Notes: generated from the letters alone by a model not told the origin. A stretch of DNA of 64,000 nt from Streptomyces sp. CB01249 (GCF_001905735.1 NZ_LISW01000003.1:620341-684340), one strand, 5' to 3'; shown: positions 42,794-51,385, counted from the first letter of the stretch. A program made the numbers and translations.

Positions 42794-44149
42794 ATGGTGT
42801 CGACACGGGCAGTTCCCAACCTCGCCTTCCGGCGGCTGCGCGGCCCGCGCTCCGCCGGGGAGTTCGCTGCCGCGGTCCGCAGGTCCGCTCGCGAGATCGG
42901 CGAGCAGGTCGCGTGCGACGCCCGGTACATCGGGCGCGTGGAGTCCGGCGAGATCCGCTGTCCCAACTACGCGTACGAGCGGGTCTTCCTGCACATGTTC
43001 CCCGGGACGACCCTGGAGGACCTGGGCTTCTCGCCCCGCGCTTCGGTACGCGGGCGGGCGGCCAGGCCCGCGGCGGCCGCCCCGCCCCCGACTGCCCCGC
43101 CGCCGGAGCCCGGTGGCGACGACGAGGAGAGCGACGTGCTGCGTCGCGTGTTCATGACGAGCGGCACCACCACGGTGGCGGCCGTCTCCCTGGGGCTGGG
43201 CCTCGGCGGCCCGGCCGCCGCCCTGCCCCTGCAACGCCGGGTCGGCGATACGGAGGTGAGCGCCGTCGAGCGGGCGGTGCGGCAGATCCGGGTGCTGGAC
43301 GACCGGCACGGCGGCGACTGGCTGTACCGGCGCGCCTCGCAGCCCCTGCGGGCGGCGTACGCGCTGCTCGACGCGGGGACCGTGAACCGGCGCTCCACGG
43401 CGGACCGGCTGCACTCCGGCGCCGGTGAGCTGGCCATCTCCGTGGGCTGGCTGGCCCATGACTCGGGCCGCTTCGAGGACGCCCGCTCGCACTACGCGGA
43501 GGCGCTGGCGACCGCGCGGGTGGCCGGTGATCCGGCGCTGGAGGCGCACGCGTTCTGCAATGTGTCCTTCCTGGCCCGCGACACGGGCCGGCCGCGTGAG
43601 GCGGTGCGGGCGGCGGAGGCCGGTCAGCGGGCCGCCGAGTCGCTGGGCTCGCCCCGGCTGCGGGCGCTGCTCGCGCTCCGGGAGGCGGGGGGCCGGGCGG
43701 GCCTCGGGGACCGGACGGGCTGCGAACGGGCGCTCGGCCGGGCGCACTCCGCGTTCTCGCGGGGGACTTCGGGGGCGGACCCGGAGTGGATGAGCTTCTT
43801 CCGCGAGGCGGAGCTGGAGATGCTGGAGGCGCAGTGCTGGGCGGCGCTCGGTGAGTGGGCGCGGGCGGCGCGCCATGCGGACCTGGCGGTCCGGCTGCAG
43901 GATCCCCACTTCACCCGGAACCTCGCGCTGTACCGCGCGGAGCTCACCTGGGACCTGGCGCGCGGGGGCCGCCCCGAGGAGGCGGCCGCGGCCGGCCACG
44001 CGGTCCTGGACCTCCTGGACGACGTCCAGTCCTCCCGCATCCGCGCCATACTCCACGCCACGGTGGGGGCCCTGGGGCCCCGGACGGGGATGACCCGGGA
44101 GGTCCGGGACTTCCTGGACCGGGCCAACTCCAGCCTGTCCGGCGTTTGA
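42794..44149 (+). CDS. XRE-type regulator with TPR-like C-terminal domain
   Basis: 451 residues. The N-terminal helix-turn-helix (about 15-60) reads SAGEFAAAVRRSAREIGEQVACDARYIGRVESGEIRCP. A Pro-rich linker, a hydrophobic patch (VSLGLGLGGPAAALPL) and about 270 residues of TPR-like helical repeats follow (AGELAISVGWLAHDSGRFEDARSHY and onward). The start ATG 42794 has GAGAGGG upstream. These large Streptomyces regulators probably sense a peptide or protein through the TPR region. It is divergent from the small gene at 42166-42555. The stop codon lies inside an inverted repeat. Confidence 0.82.
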   Translation: MVSTRAVPNLAFRRLRGPRSAGEFAAAVRRSAREIGEQVACDARYIGRVESGEIRCPNYAYERVFLHMFPGTTLEDLGFSPRASVRGRAARPAAAAPPPTAPPPEPGGDDEESDVLRRVFMTSGTTTVAAVSLGLGLGGPAAALPLQRRVGDTEVSAVERAVRQIRVLDDRHGGDWLYRRASQPLRAAYALLDAGTVNRRSTADRLHSGAGELAISVGWLAHDSGRFEDARSHYAEALATARVAGDPALEAHAFCNVSFLARDTGRPREAVRAAEAGQRAAESLGSPRLRALLALREAGGRAGLGDRTGCERALGRAHSAFSRGTSGADPEWMSFFREAELEMLEAQCWAALGEWARAARHADLAVRLQDPHFTRNLALYRAELTWDLARGGRPEEAAAAGHAVLDLLDDVQSSRIRAILHATVGALGPRTGMTREVRDFLDRANSSLSGV

Positions 44150-44210
44150 GGACGGAACCGGTCAGCCCGGACCGGGGCGCGGGCTTCCGTCCTCAAACGC
44201 CGGACGGGCT
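44132..44210. repeat. Long inverted repeat / terminator of the common Streptomyces GTCCGGCGTTTGAGGAC type
   Basis: Arms 44132-44157 and 44185-44210 are complementary over about 26 bp with one mismatch; each contains CCGGCGTTTGAGGACG or its complement. This word is a very frequent intergenic palindrome in Streptomyces. The left arm forms the 3' end of the XRE regulator gene including its TGA. It probably terminates transcription from both sides. Confidence 0.85.
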
Positions 44211-44244
44211 GAAATGCGCGCACCGCACCCCGCAGGGGCACCGC

Positions 44245-44841
44245 TCACCGCTCAAGGTGCCCCGTGTCGTTCCACTTCTGGATTGCCGGGGCGCCGTACG
44301 CCCAGCCCAGGACGGACAGGGACGTCGGTGCCAGCCAGATGCGGGCGCCGAAGGCGATGTCCTCGCCGAGCCAGCGCGCGCCGAGCGCCCGCAGGATGTG
44401 GCCGTGGGCGAAGACCAGGACGTCCCGGTCGGCGGACCGCGCCCACTCCACGATCTCGTCGGCCCGGGCCGACACCTCGGCGGTGCTCTCGCCCTCCGGG
44501 ACCCCGTCGCGCCAGATGAACCAGTCCGGACGGCCCGCCTTGATCTCGGCCGGGGTCATGCCCTCGTACGCCCCGTAGTCCCACTCCATCAGCGCGTCCC
44601 AGGGCTCGGCGCGGTCGCCGAAGCCCGCGAGCGCGCAGGTCTCGGCGGCGCGGACGAGCGGGCTGGTGCGGACCTCCAGGTCGTGCAGGTCCGTCCACGG
44701 CCCCCGGTGCAGCCGCTCGCCGAGCAGCTTGGCCCCCTCGCGTCCGGCGTCGAGGAGCGGGATGTCCGTCCTGCCGGTGTGCCTGCCGTTGAGGGACCAT
44801 TCCGTCTGCCCGTGCCGGGCGAGCAGGATGCGCGGTGCCAT
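44245..44841 (-). CDS. Histidine phosphatase (phosphoglycerate mutase-like) family protein
   Basis: 198 residues from ATG 44841 with an AGGGAG ribosome site. The catalytic motif LLARHGQTEWSLNGRHTGRTDIPL is at the N-terminus, the acid/base region in WDYGAYEGMTPAEI and the second histidine in FAHGHILRAL. The family includes cofactor-dependent mutases and small-molecule phosphatases; the substrate is not deducible. The gene stands alone between an inverted repeat and a divergent PAP2 gene. Confidence 0.88.
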   Translation of the reverse strand: MAPRILLARHGQTEWSLNGRHTGRTDIPLLDAGREGAKLLGERLHRGPWTDLHDLEVRTSPLVRAAETCALAGFGDRAEPWDALMEWDYGAYEGMTPAEIKAGRPDWFIWRDGVPEGESTAEVSARADEIVEWARSADRDVLVFAHGHILRALGARWLGEDIAFGARIWLAPTSLSVLGWAYGAPAIQKWNDTGHLER

Positions 44842-45057
44842 AAGAGGGTTCTCCCTGAAAAGCCAAGACCTTGTCCCCATCATCCCGTATCCGCCGAAGA
44901 GGCAACCCGGCGGGCCGCGACGGCGTCCCCTTGACCACAGAGGAATCGCAGCAGCTGAGGGGTGCCGACCACACCCCCGGGGGACACGCGCCCGACGCGC
45001 ACCGTACGGTTGAACGCCCGCAGTCGGCCGCATGAATACGTGATGGAGAAGTTCCGG

Positions 45058-46029
45058 ATGCCGCACGCCACCACCGCGCACGCTCCGCGCCACCGGCCCC
45101 GCTGGTGGACCGAGCTGCCGCTCCTGGCCCTGGTGTACGCGGCGTACTCCGGCGGCCGCCTCCTCGTACGCGGTGACGTGTCCACGGCCGTCGACCACGG
45201 ACTGAGCATCCTGCGCGTGGAGAAGGCGCTGTTCCTGAACGCGGAGCACCCGCTCAACCGCCTCTTCACCGCGCACCCCTCCATAGGCATACCGTCCGAC
45301 TTCGCGTACGCCTCCCTGCACTACGTGGTCACCCCGGCCGTCCTGATCTGGATGTTCCGCCGCCACTCGGCCGCGTACCGCAGGGCCCGCACCTGGCTGA
45401 TGACCTCCACGATGCTCGGTCTGATCGGCTTCACGCTGATGCCGACGTGCCCGCCGAGGCTGCTGGACGCCAAGCACGGTTTCGTGGACACGATGGCGCA
45501 GTACAGCTCGTACGGCTGGTGGGGTACGGAGGCGAGCGCGCCGCGCGGCATGGGCGGGATGACCAACCAGTACGCGGCGATGCCCAGCCTCCACGTGGGC
45601 TGGGCGCTGTGGTGCGGCATCCTGCTGTGGCGCCACGCGAAGCACCCCGCGCTGCGCGCCGCGGGCATCGCGTACCCGCTGATCACCACGTTCGTCGTGA
45701 TGGGCACCGCCAACCACTATCTGCTCGACGCGGTCGCCGGCTGCGCCGTGATGGGTGTCGGGGCGCTGCTCGCCCGGCCCGTGATGCGCCTCGCCGACCG
45801 GGTCAAGTCGGCGGTCCTGGCCCGCTTCTCGCGGGGTTCCGCGACGACGGAGTCCCCGGATGTCAGTGCCGGGTGCGAGACTTCGGCGGGTGAGCGAATC
45901 CCCGGCCAGCGGACCTCCTCCGCAGAACCATCCGACGCGGCAGCAGCGGCCGGTCCGCCTGCCCGGGCCGACGGCGCCGACCGGTCAGGACGCACCCCCG
46001 ACGGGGACCCTGCGGCAGCGACTCGCTGA
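45058..46029 (+). CDS. PAP2-superfamily membrane phosphatase / AUR1-like protein
   Basis: 323 residues from ATG 45058 with GGAG 9 nt upstream; ATG 45043 is also possible. It has about six transmembrane helices and the PAP2 signature split in the usual way: R-rich segment before LMPTCPPRLLD, then MPSLHVGWALW, then ANHYLLDAVAG, where histidines perform phosphoryl transfer. Such proteins dephosphorylate or exchange headgroups of lipids such as phosphatidylinositol-type substrates. The C-terminal 60 residues are low-complexity and overlap the next gene by 170 bp, which is unusual. Confidence 0.85.
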   Translation: MPHATTAHAPRHRPRWWTELPLLALVYAAYSGGRLLVRGDVSTAVDHGLSILRVEKALFLNAEHPLNRLFTAHPSIGIPSDFAYASLHYVVTPAVLIWMFRRHSAAYRRARTWLMTSTMLGLIGFTLMPTCPPRLLDAKHGFVDTMAQYSSYGWWGTEASAPRGMGGMTNQYAAMPSLHVGWALWCGILLWRHAKHPALRAAGIAYPLITTFVVMGTANHYLLDAVAGCAVMGVGALLARPVMRLADRVKSAVLARFSRGSATTESPDVSAGCETSAGERIPGQRTSSAEPSDAAAAAGPPARADGADRSGRTPDGDPAAATR

Positions 46030-47101
46030 GCTGAGAGGCCCGGCGGTCGCCCCGCGTCCGCTGGACGCCCGCGCGCTCGCCGCCCTCGCCGCCAACCCGG
46101 GCTGCAAGCGCCGCGCCCTGCTGGACGGGGCCGGGGTCGACAAGGGCGCGCTCGCCTCCGCGCTGGGCTCACCGGCCCCGTTCGGCCAGTCCCAGTTCGC
46201 CTTCATGCGGGGCAACGCCTTCGAGGCCCGGGTCAAGGCCGACGGCGGTACGGAGCTGATGCGCCTGCTGCACGAGCGGCTCGGCGGCTCCGGTGAAGCG
46301 CCGCGCGAGGTGGCGACGCCCGATCTGTCCGCCGCCGGGCCCGAGGGCCGCGCGGCCAGGACCGCGCTGGCGCTGCGGGAGGCGACGGGGACGGGCGGCT
46401 GGGCGCTGCTCGACCACCCGATGCTGGCCCTGGAGGTGGCGGGCTCCCCCGCCTATCTGGAGCCGGACGCGGTCGTGGTGCATCCGGACGGCACCTGGAC
46501 GGTGGTCGAGATCAAGTCGTTCCCCATGATCGACGGCTCGGCGGACGCCGCGAAGGTGGGCGCGGCCGCCCGCCAGTCCGCGGTGTACGTGCTGGCGCTC
46601 GAACGGGTCGCGGAGGTCACCGACGGGGCGCGGGTGGGGCACCGGGTGCTGCTGGTCTGCCCGAAGGACTTCTCGAACCTGCCGGCCGCCTCCGTCGTGG
46701 ACGTACGCAAGCAGCGTGCCGTCACCCGCCGCCAGCTGACCCGGCTCACCCGCGTCGAGGAGATCGCCGCCGCCCTCCCCGAGGGCGCCTCGTTCGACCC
46801 GGAGCGCTCCCCCGAGGATCTGGAGTCGGCGGTCGAGTCGGTCGCCGCGGCCTACGCGCCGGAGTGCCTGTCCGCCTGCGAGCTGGCCTTCCACTGCCGG
46901 GCCCGGGCGCGGTCCGAGGGCGCCGTGGAGGCGCTGGGGCGCGGGGTGCGGGGCGAGCTGGGCGGCCTGACGACGGTCGCCGGGGTGCTGGCGGCCGCCG
47001 CGGGCAAGGAGGGCGACCCGGCCGATCCGGCGGTCGCCGCCCTGCGCCGCGCGGCGGCGTTGCGCGCCGAGGCGCTGGAGGGGCGGGCCGCATGTCGCTG
47101 A
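45860..47101 (+). CDS. Fe-S cluster PD-(D/E)XK nuclease, Cas4/RecB-like
   Basis: 413 residues. The nuclease core is EPDAVVVHPDGTWTVVEIKSFP split as D203 ... E217-x-K219. Four cysteines are placed as in Cas4/AddB/Dna2 nucleases: C82 near the N-terminus (PGCKRRALL) and C336, C340, C346 in ECLSACELAFHC, so a 4Fe-4S cluster is expected. RGNAFEARV fits the helix preceding the active site. Such enzymes resect DNA ends. ATG 45860 has GGAG 7 nt upstream; GTG 45890 is an alternative. It overlaps the PAP2 gene by 170 bp and the next gene by 10 bp, and with the SF1 helicase forms a split helicase-nuclease. Confidence 0.82.
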   Translation: MSVPGARLRRVSESPASGPPPQNHPTRQQRPVRLPGPTAPTGQDAPPTGTLRQRLAELRGPAVAPRPLDARALAALAANPGCKRRALLDGAGVDKGALASALGSPAPFGQSQFAFMRGNAFEARVKADGGTELMRLLHERLGGSGEAPREVATPDLSAAGPEGRAARTALALREATGTGGWALLDHPMLALEVAGSPAYLEPDAVVVHPDGTWTVVEIKSFPMIDGSADAAKVGAAARQSAVYVLALERVAEVTDGARVGHRVLLVCPKDFSNLPAASVVDVRKQRAVTRRQLTRLTRVEEIAAALPEGASFDPERSPEDLESAVESVAAAYAPECLSACELAFHCRARARSEGAVEALGRGVRGELGGLTTVAGVLAAAAGKEGDPADPAVAALRRAAALRAEALEGRAACR

Positions 47102-48711
47102 TCAACACGCTGGCCCGGCTGGAGGCGGTGGAGAGCGGCCGGGCGCGGCCGACGGCCACCGTGCGCCACCGCCGGCTGACGGACCGGCCGCTCGTCCTGG
47201 TGCCGCTGACCACGGCGGGCGAGGCGGGCGCCCCGCTCGGCGCGCTCGTCGGCACGGACCGGGAGGCGCCCCGGCTGCTGGCGGTCGCCCAGCCGCGCGA
47301 CCGGGACCTGCGGTTCGCGTTCCTCGCGGAGCTGGCCGAGGCGGTCCTGCCGCACATCGAGGCGTACGCGGACGTCATCGAGCCCGCCGAGCGCAACGAG
47401 ACCGATCCGGCGACCGGCAAGCGGGTCAAGGTCGAGACGGAGCTGTGCGTGGACGCGGCCCAGATCGTCGTCCCGAGCCGGGCGGGCATCGAGTTCGTCC
47501 GGCTGCTCGGCCGCTCGATGCGCTTCCGCCGCACCGCCGAGGACGACCCGGACACGCCGTATCCGGCGCCCGCCCGGGTCCCGCTCCTCGGGCGCTGGCT
47601 GACGCATTACGGGGAGCGGGCCCGGGTCCCCGGCTCCTCCCTGCTGTTGGCCTGCACGGACCTCCTGAACCGGCACTGGGCGACCGGCCAGTCGAATCTG
47701 GAGGACCAGCACCTGGGGGCGCTGCTCGCCTGGATCGACCCGCCTGCCGGGGAGTCCGGTGCGGAGGCGGCGCTCCGGGCGGAGCTGGCCCGGGACGCGG
47801 CGGGGCAGCTGCTGTGCCCCCCGGCCGGTCCGGCCACCGATCCGGACTTCGACAACGGGCTGCTGGCCCCGGCGATCGAGAAGTACGACCGGGCGCGCGC
47901 CTCGTTCGCGGCGGCCGAGGACGGGCTCGCCGCCGATGCCCGGCTGGCCGAGCTGTCCGGGGCCGAGCGCGAGATCAGGGCGCTGCTCGCCGGGGTGCTG
48001 CTGCCGACCTGGGACGCGGTGTGGCGGGGTCTCGACCTGCTGCGGGAGCTGCCCGAGGGGTCCAGGACCGAGGACCGCTGGACCCGGGACCGCTGGTCGT
48101 TCACCGCCCACCGCGACCGGGTCCGCTCCGGTGAGCCGCCCCAGCCGCGCCGGGACGACGCGGTGACGGCCGCCCGCAAGCTGGCCGCCCGGGAGACGGC
48201 CCAGGCGCAGCTGGAGGCGCAGGAGGCGCTGGACGACCCGCTCGTCCTGGCGGGCCGACGGCTCGCCGGTGAGGCGTTCCTCGCCGAGGTGAGCGCGGTG
48301 GAGATGGCGTACAGCGAGTCGAAGCGGCCCTCGCCGCGCCCGCTGGTCACGGTCCGCACCGAGGAGCGGCCGCAGCTGGGCGCGGGGGTGAAGGTCTACC
48401 GCTCGCTGGACGGCAAACCGCAGACCGCCGAGTTCGTGGCGTACGGCCCGGCGGACGAGGCGGACGGCGAGGACGGCGCGCTCTCGCTGGTGCTGCGGAT
48501 CACGGACCGGATGGGGCGCGGCAAGGAGCCCGCCCCGGGGTCGGTCCCGGAGCCGGGCGACCGGATCGCCTGGACCCTGTTCGAGCACGACCAGCGCGGC
48601 GGGCCGCAGCTGCCGGACGCGGAGGAGACCCCGTGGACCCACGGCGGTCCGCCCGGCGGCCTCGAAGCGTCCGAGCTGCCCGATCCCGTGACCCCGGAGG
48701 ACCTGCTGTGA
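47092..48711 (+). CDS. Unknown protein between nuclease and helicase genes
   Basis: 539 residues, overlapping the nuclease gene by 10 bp and the helicase gene by 4 bp (GTGA), so it is translationally coupled to both. No signal peptide and no membrane helix. The N-terminal half is mixed alpha/beta (LPHIEAYADVIEPAERNE, VDAAQIVVPSRAGIEFVRLL); the C-terminal half has long Ala/Glu/Arg-rich helices, perhaps a coiled coil (DDAVTAARKLAARETAQAQL), and a small beta-rich end. I recognise no domain. Its position suggests an accessory or scaffold subunit of a nuclease-helicase complex. Confidence 0.7.
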   Translation: MSLINTLARLEAVESGRARPTATVRHRRLTDRPLVLVPLTTAGEAGAPLGALVGTDREAPRLLAVAQPRDRDLRFAFLAELAEAVLPHIEAYADVIEPAERNETDPATGKRVKVETELCVDAAQIVVPSRAGIEFVRLLGRSMRFRRTAEDDPDTPYPAPARVPLLGRWLTHYGERARVPGSSLLLACTDLLNRHWATGQSNLEDQHLGALLAWIDPPAGESGAEAALRAELARDAAGQLLCPPAGPATDPDFDNGLLAPAIEKYDRARASFAAAEDGLAADARLAELSGAEREIRALLAGVLLPTWDAVWRGLDLLRELPEGSRTEDRWTRDRWSFTAHRDRVRSGEPPQPRRDDAVTAARKLAARETAQAQLEAQEALDDPLVLAGRRLAGEAFLAEVSAVEMAYSESKRPSPRPLVTVRTEERPQLGAGVKVYRSLDGKPQTAEFVAYGPADEADGEDGALSLVLRITDRMGRGKEPAPGSVPEPGDRIAWTLFEHDQRGGPQLPDAEETPWTHGGPPGGLEASELPDPVTPEDLL

Positions 48712-50042
48712 CGGCCGTATTCGACCCGGGCGCGGCGGCGGGCCTGGCCACCGCGAAGATCCTGGACGACACGCTGAACGGCACGGCCCGGGGCGTCGTG
48801 GTGGACTCCCCGCCGGGCGCCGGGAAGTCGACGCTGGTGGTGCGCGCGGCGCTGGAGCTGGCTGCGGCGGGCCGCCCGCTGATGGTGGTCGCCCAGACGA
48901 ACGCGCAGGTGGACGATCTGGTGGTGCGGCTCGCGGAGAAGGACCCCGGGCTGCCGGTGGGGCGCCTGCACAGCAGCGACTCCGATCCGTACGACAAGGT
49001 GCTCGACGGCCTGGAGAACGTACGCAAGTCGGCGAAGGCGGCGGATCTGGCCGGGCTCGATGTGGTCATCTCGACGGCCGCGAAGTGGGCCCATGTGAAG
49101 AACGTGGAGCCGTGGGGGCACGCGATCGTGGACGAGGCGTACCAGATGCGCTCGGACGCGCTGCTCGCCGTGGCCGGGCTCTTCGAGCGGGCGCTGTTCG
49201 TGGGCGACCCGGGCCAGCTGGACCCGTTCTCGATCGTCGGCGCGGACCAGTGGGCGGGGCTGAGCTACGACCCCTCGGCCAGTGCGGTGAGCACCCTGCT
49301 CGCGCACAATCCGGAGCTGCCGCAGCACCGGCTGCCGGTCTCCTGGCGGCTCCCGGCCTCGGCCGCGCCCCTGGTGTCGGACGCGTTCTACCCGTACACC
49401 CCGTTCCGCAGCGGCACGGACCACGGCGACCGGCGGCTGTCCTTCGGGGTGGCGTCGGACGGGTCGGCGGCGGACCGGGTGCTGGACGAGGCGGCGGAGT
49501 CCGGCTGGGGGCTGCTCGAACTCCCGGCCCGGCACACCCCGCGCACCGACCCGGAGGCGGTGCGGGCGGTCGCCCTGGTGGTGCGCCGCCTGCTGGACCG
49601 GGGCGGCGCGGCCACCAGTGAGCGGTCGCCGGACGCGGCCCCGGTGACGGCGGACCGGGTGGCGGTCGGCACGGCCCACCGCGACCAGGCGGCGGCGGTG
49701 CGCGCGGCGCTCGCGGAGCTGGGCGTGACGGGGGTCGCGGTGGACACGGCGAACCGGCTCCAGGGCCGCGAGTTCGATGTGACGGTGGTGCTGCACCCGC
49801 TGTCGGGGCGGCCGGACGCCACCGCGTTCCACCTGGAGACGGGCCGCCTGTGCGTGCTGGCGTCCCGGCACCGGCACGCGTGCATCGTGGTCTGCCGGGA
49901 GGGCGTCGCCGATCTGCTGGACGAGCATCCGTCGACGGAGCCGGTCCAGCTGGGCGTCACGGTGAAGTTCCCGGACGGCTGGGAGGCCAACCACGCGGTG
50001 CTGGCGCATCTGGCGGAACACCGGGTGCGCTGGAGTTGTTGA
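48708..50042 (+). CDS. SF1 (Upf1/Dna2-like) DNA/RNA helicase
   Basis: 444 residues from a GTG overlapping the previous stop. Motifs in order: Walker A SPPGAGKST (34-42), DEAYQ Walker B (D142-E143), motif III GDPGQLDP, motif IV SWRLP, motif V in TANRLQGREFDVTVV and motif VI in LASRHRHACIVV. It is short for an SF1 helicase, with few accessory insertions. The nuclease two genes upstream supplies the activity that Dna2 or AddAB carry in one chain. The operon seems to end here, with the next gene 116 bp away. Confidence 0.85.
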   Translation: MTAVFDPGAAAGLATAKILDDTLNGTARGVVVDSPPGAGKSTLVVRAALELAAAGRPLMVVAQTNAQVDDLVVRLAEKDPGLPVGRLHSSDSDPYDKVLDGLENVRKSAKAADLAGLDVVISTAAKWAHVKNVEPWGHAIVDEAYQMRSDALLAVAGLFERALFVGDPGQLDPFSIVGADQWAGLSYDPSASAVSTLLAHNPELPQHRLPVSWRLPASAAPLVSDAFYPYTPFRSGTDHGDRRLSFGVASDGSAADRVLDEAAESGWGLLELPARHTPRTDPEAVRAVALVVRRLLDRGGAATSERSPDAAPVTADRVAVGTAHRDQAAAVRAALAELGVTGVAVDTANRLQGREFDVTVVLHPLSGRPDATAFHLETGRLCVLASRHRHACIVVCREGVADLLDEHPSTEPVQLGVTVKFPDGWEANHAVLAHLAEHRVRWSC

Positions 50043-50158
50043 GTGCGCCGGGGGCGCGCCCGGGCCGGCGCACGCCCTGACGACCAAGGCTTATGCACCC
50101 TTGCGGGCGACGGGACAATGGTGGGTGGCCGTACGGGCCGCCCGAGGAGGAAGACCAC

Positions 50159-50500
50159 ATGGCACAACCCGAGCAAGGCGAGCAGCGGCGGCTGAAGCCC
50201 GCACCCCTGCTCTTCGAGCCGGCGGCCGCCGTCGCGGACCCTGAGCACTTCTTCGACCTGGAGTCGATGGACGATCCGAAGGAGCTGCTGGGCCGGGCGA
50301 CGGAGCTGGCCCTCGCGTTCCGCGCCGCGACCGACCGCGCGGTCGAGTTCCAGGCGATAGCGGCGGCCCAGCTGGCCGACCCGCGCCGGTTCGACCGGCT
50401 CACCACGGCGGACATCGCGCAGCGCGCGGAGTGGACCGAGGACTACGCGAAGAAGATGGTCGAGTTCGGCCGTACGTTGCTGAACGCGCCGTCGTCGTAG
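50159..50500 (+). CDS. Small hypothetical protein
   Basis: 113 residues from ATG 50159 with a strong GAGGAGGAAG ribosome site. An acidic N-terminal half (DPEHFFDLESMDDPKELLGRA) is followed by helices; no known domain. Soluble, no signal peptide. It follows the helicase gene by 116 bp in the same direction and could be a separate unit. Confidence 0.65.
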   Translation: MAQPEQGEQRRLKPAPLLFEPAAAVADPEHFFDLESMDDPKELLGRATELALAFRAATDRAVEFQAIAAAQLADPRRFDRLTTADIAQRAEWTEDYAKKMVEFGRTLLNAPSS

Positions 50501-50619
50501 GCACCGGGGTACCACCACCGGCATATGCCCGGGCGAACCATACTCCTCGTGCGGTTCTCCTGTCCCGATTTCCGGCAACTCTCGGAATCCGGTTGATCAC
50601 TCCGGGTAGACCTGTGCAC

Positions 50620-51315
50620 ATGACCGCATGGCTGCCCGACGAAACGACCCTGCACCACGGCGACGGACCCTGCCTCCGCGCCGGCCACGAGGCCGATCTG
50701 TTCTCGGTCCTGCGCGAGCCCGCGCGGAACCAGACGGCCCAGGTCACGGCGGCCGGTGCCGCATGGCTGGCCGGGGCGACGGCGTACCCGCGCAGCGCCC
50801 TGGCCCAGTGGGAGTCGCGCCCGACGGCGCCCGGGGTCCTGCCGTGCGGCACGGCGTTCGACGTGGTGAACGTACCCACGCTGTTCGGGCGCCGGATGCT
50901 GGAGCACCTGTGGGCGGACGGTCCGGGCTCGGGTCCGGTCGCCGCGCACCGGGGCCGGATGCTGCTCTTCGCGTCCCCGGGCACGGCCCAGCGGCTGCCG
51001 TCGCTGCTGGACTGGGAGGAGTGGGGCGGCGGGCCGCAGAGCCGCAACGGCGGCGGTACGAAGGTGCCCCCGCTGCTCTGTCACGGCACCGGGGACGCGG
51101 TGACGGTCCCGCCCCTGACCTGCGACGAGAAGTACGCGGGGCCCCGCTGGCTGGTGGCGCCGGACACCCGGACCCCGTGGCTGCCGGGCCCGGACGTGCT
51201 GCTGTGGGCGTGCGTGCGGGTGGCCCGGTCGGCGCCTGCTCCGACGCCCCGTATTTCGATTTTTCCTCTCACCGATCCGGGTGCTAAGGTCTACGACGTC
51301 AGCAGGCGCCGCTAG
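50620..51315 (+). CDS. Protein resembling actinobacterial 'bifunctional DNA primase/polymerase'-annotated proteins
   Basis: 231 residues. The segment PGVLPCGTAFDVVNVPTLFGRRMLEHLW and GPRWLVAPDTRTPWLPGPDVLLWACVR resemble Streptomyces proteins annotated as N-terminal primase/polymerase-like, but no metal-binding acidic triad is obvious and activity is doubtful. The start may be ATG 50620 or GTG 50614. The 3' end runs 10 bp into the tRNA-Lys gene: the TAG stop at 51313-51315 is part of the tRNA, so the last codons are constrained by the tRNA sequence. Confidence 0.6.
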   Translation: MTAWLPDETTLHHGDGPCLRAGHEADLFSVLREPARNQTAQVTAAGAAWLAGATAYPRSALAQWESRPTAPGVLPCGTAFDVVNVPTLFGRRMLEHLWADGPGSGPVAAHRGRMLLFASPGTAQRLPSLLDWEEWGGGPQSRNGGGTKVPPLLCHGTGDAVTVPPLTCDEKYAGPRWLVAPDTRTPWLPGPDVLLWACVRVARSAPAPTPRISIFPLTDPGAKVYDVSRRR

Positions 51316-51379
51316 CTCAGTTGGTTAGAGCAGCTGACTCTTAATCAGCGGGTCCGGGGTTCGAGTCCCTGGCGGCGCA
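51306..51379 (+). tRNA. tRNA-Lys (anticodon CTT), copy 1
   Basis: Acceptor GCGCCGC (51306-51312) pairs with GCGGCGC (51372-51378), discriminator A; D-arm GCTCAGTTGGTTAGAGC; anticodon loop CTCTTAA with CTT; T-arm GGGGTTCGAGTCCC. Identical to the copy at 61441-61514. Confidence 0.97.
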
Positions 51380-51385
51380 CAGACG

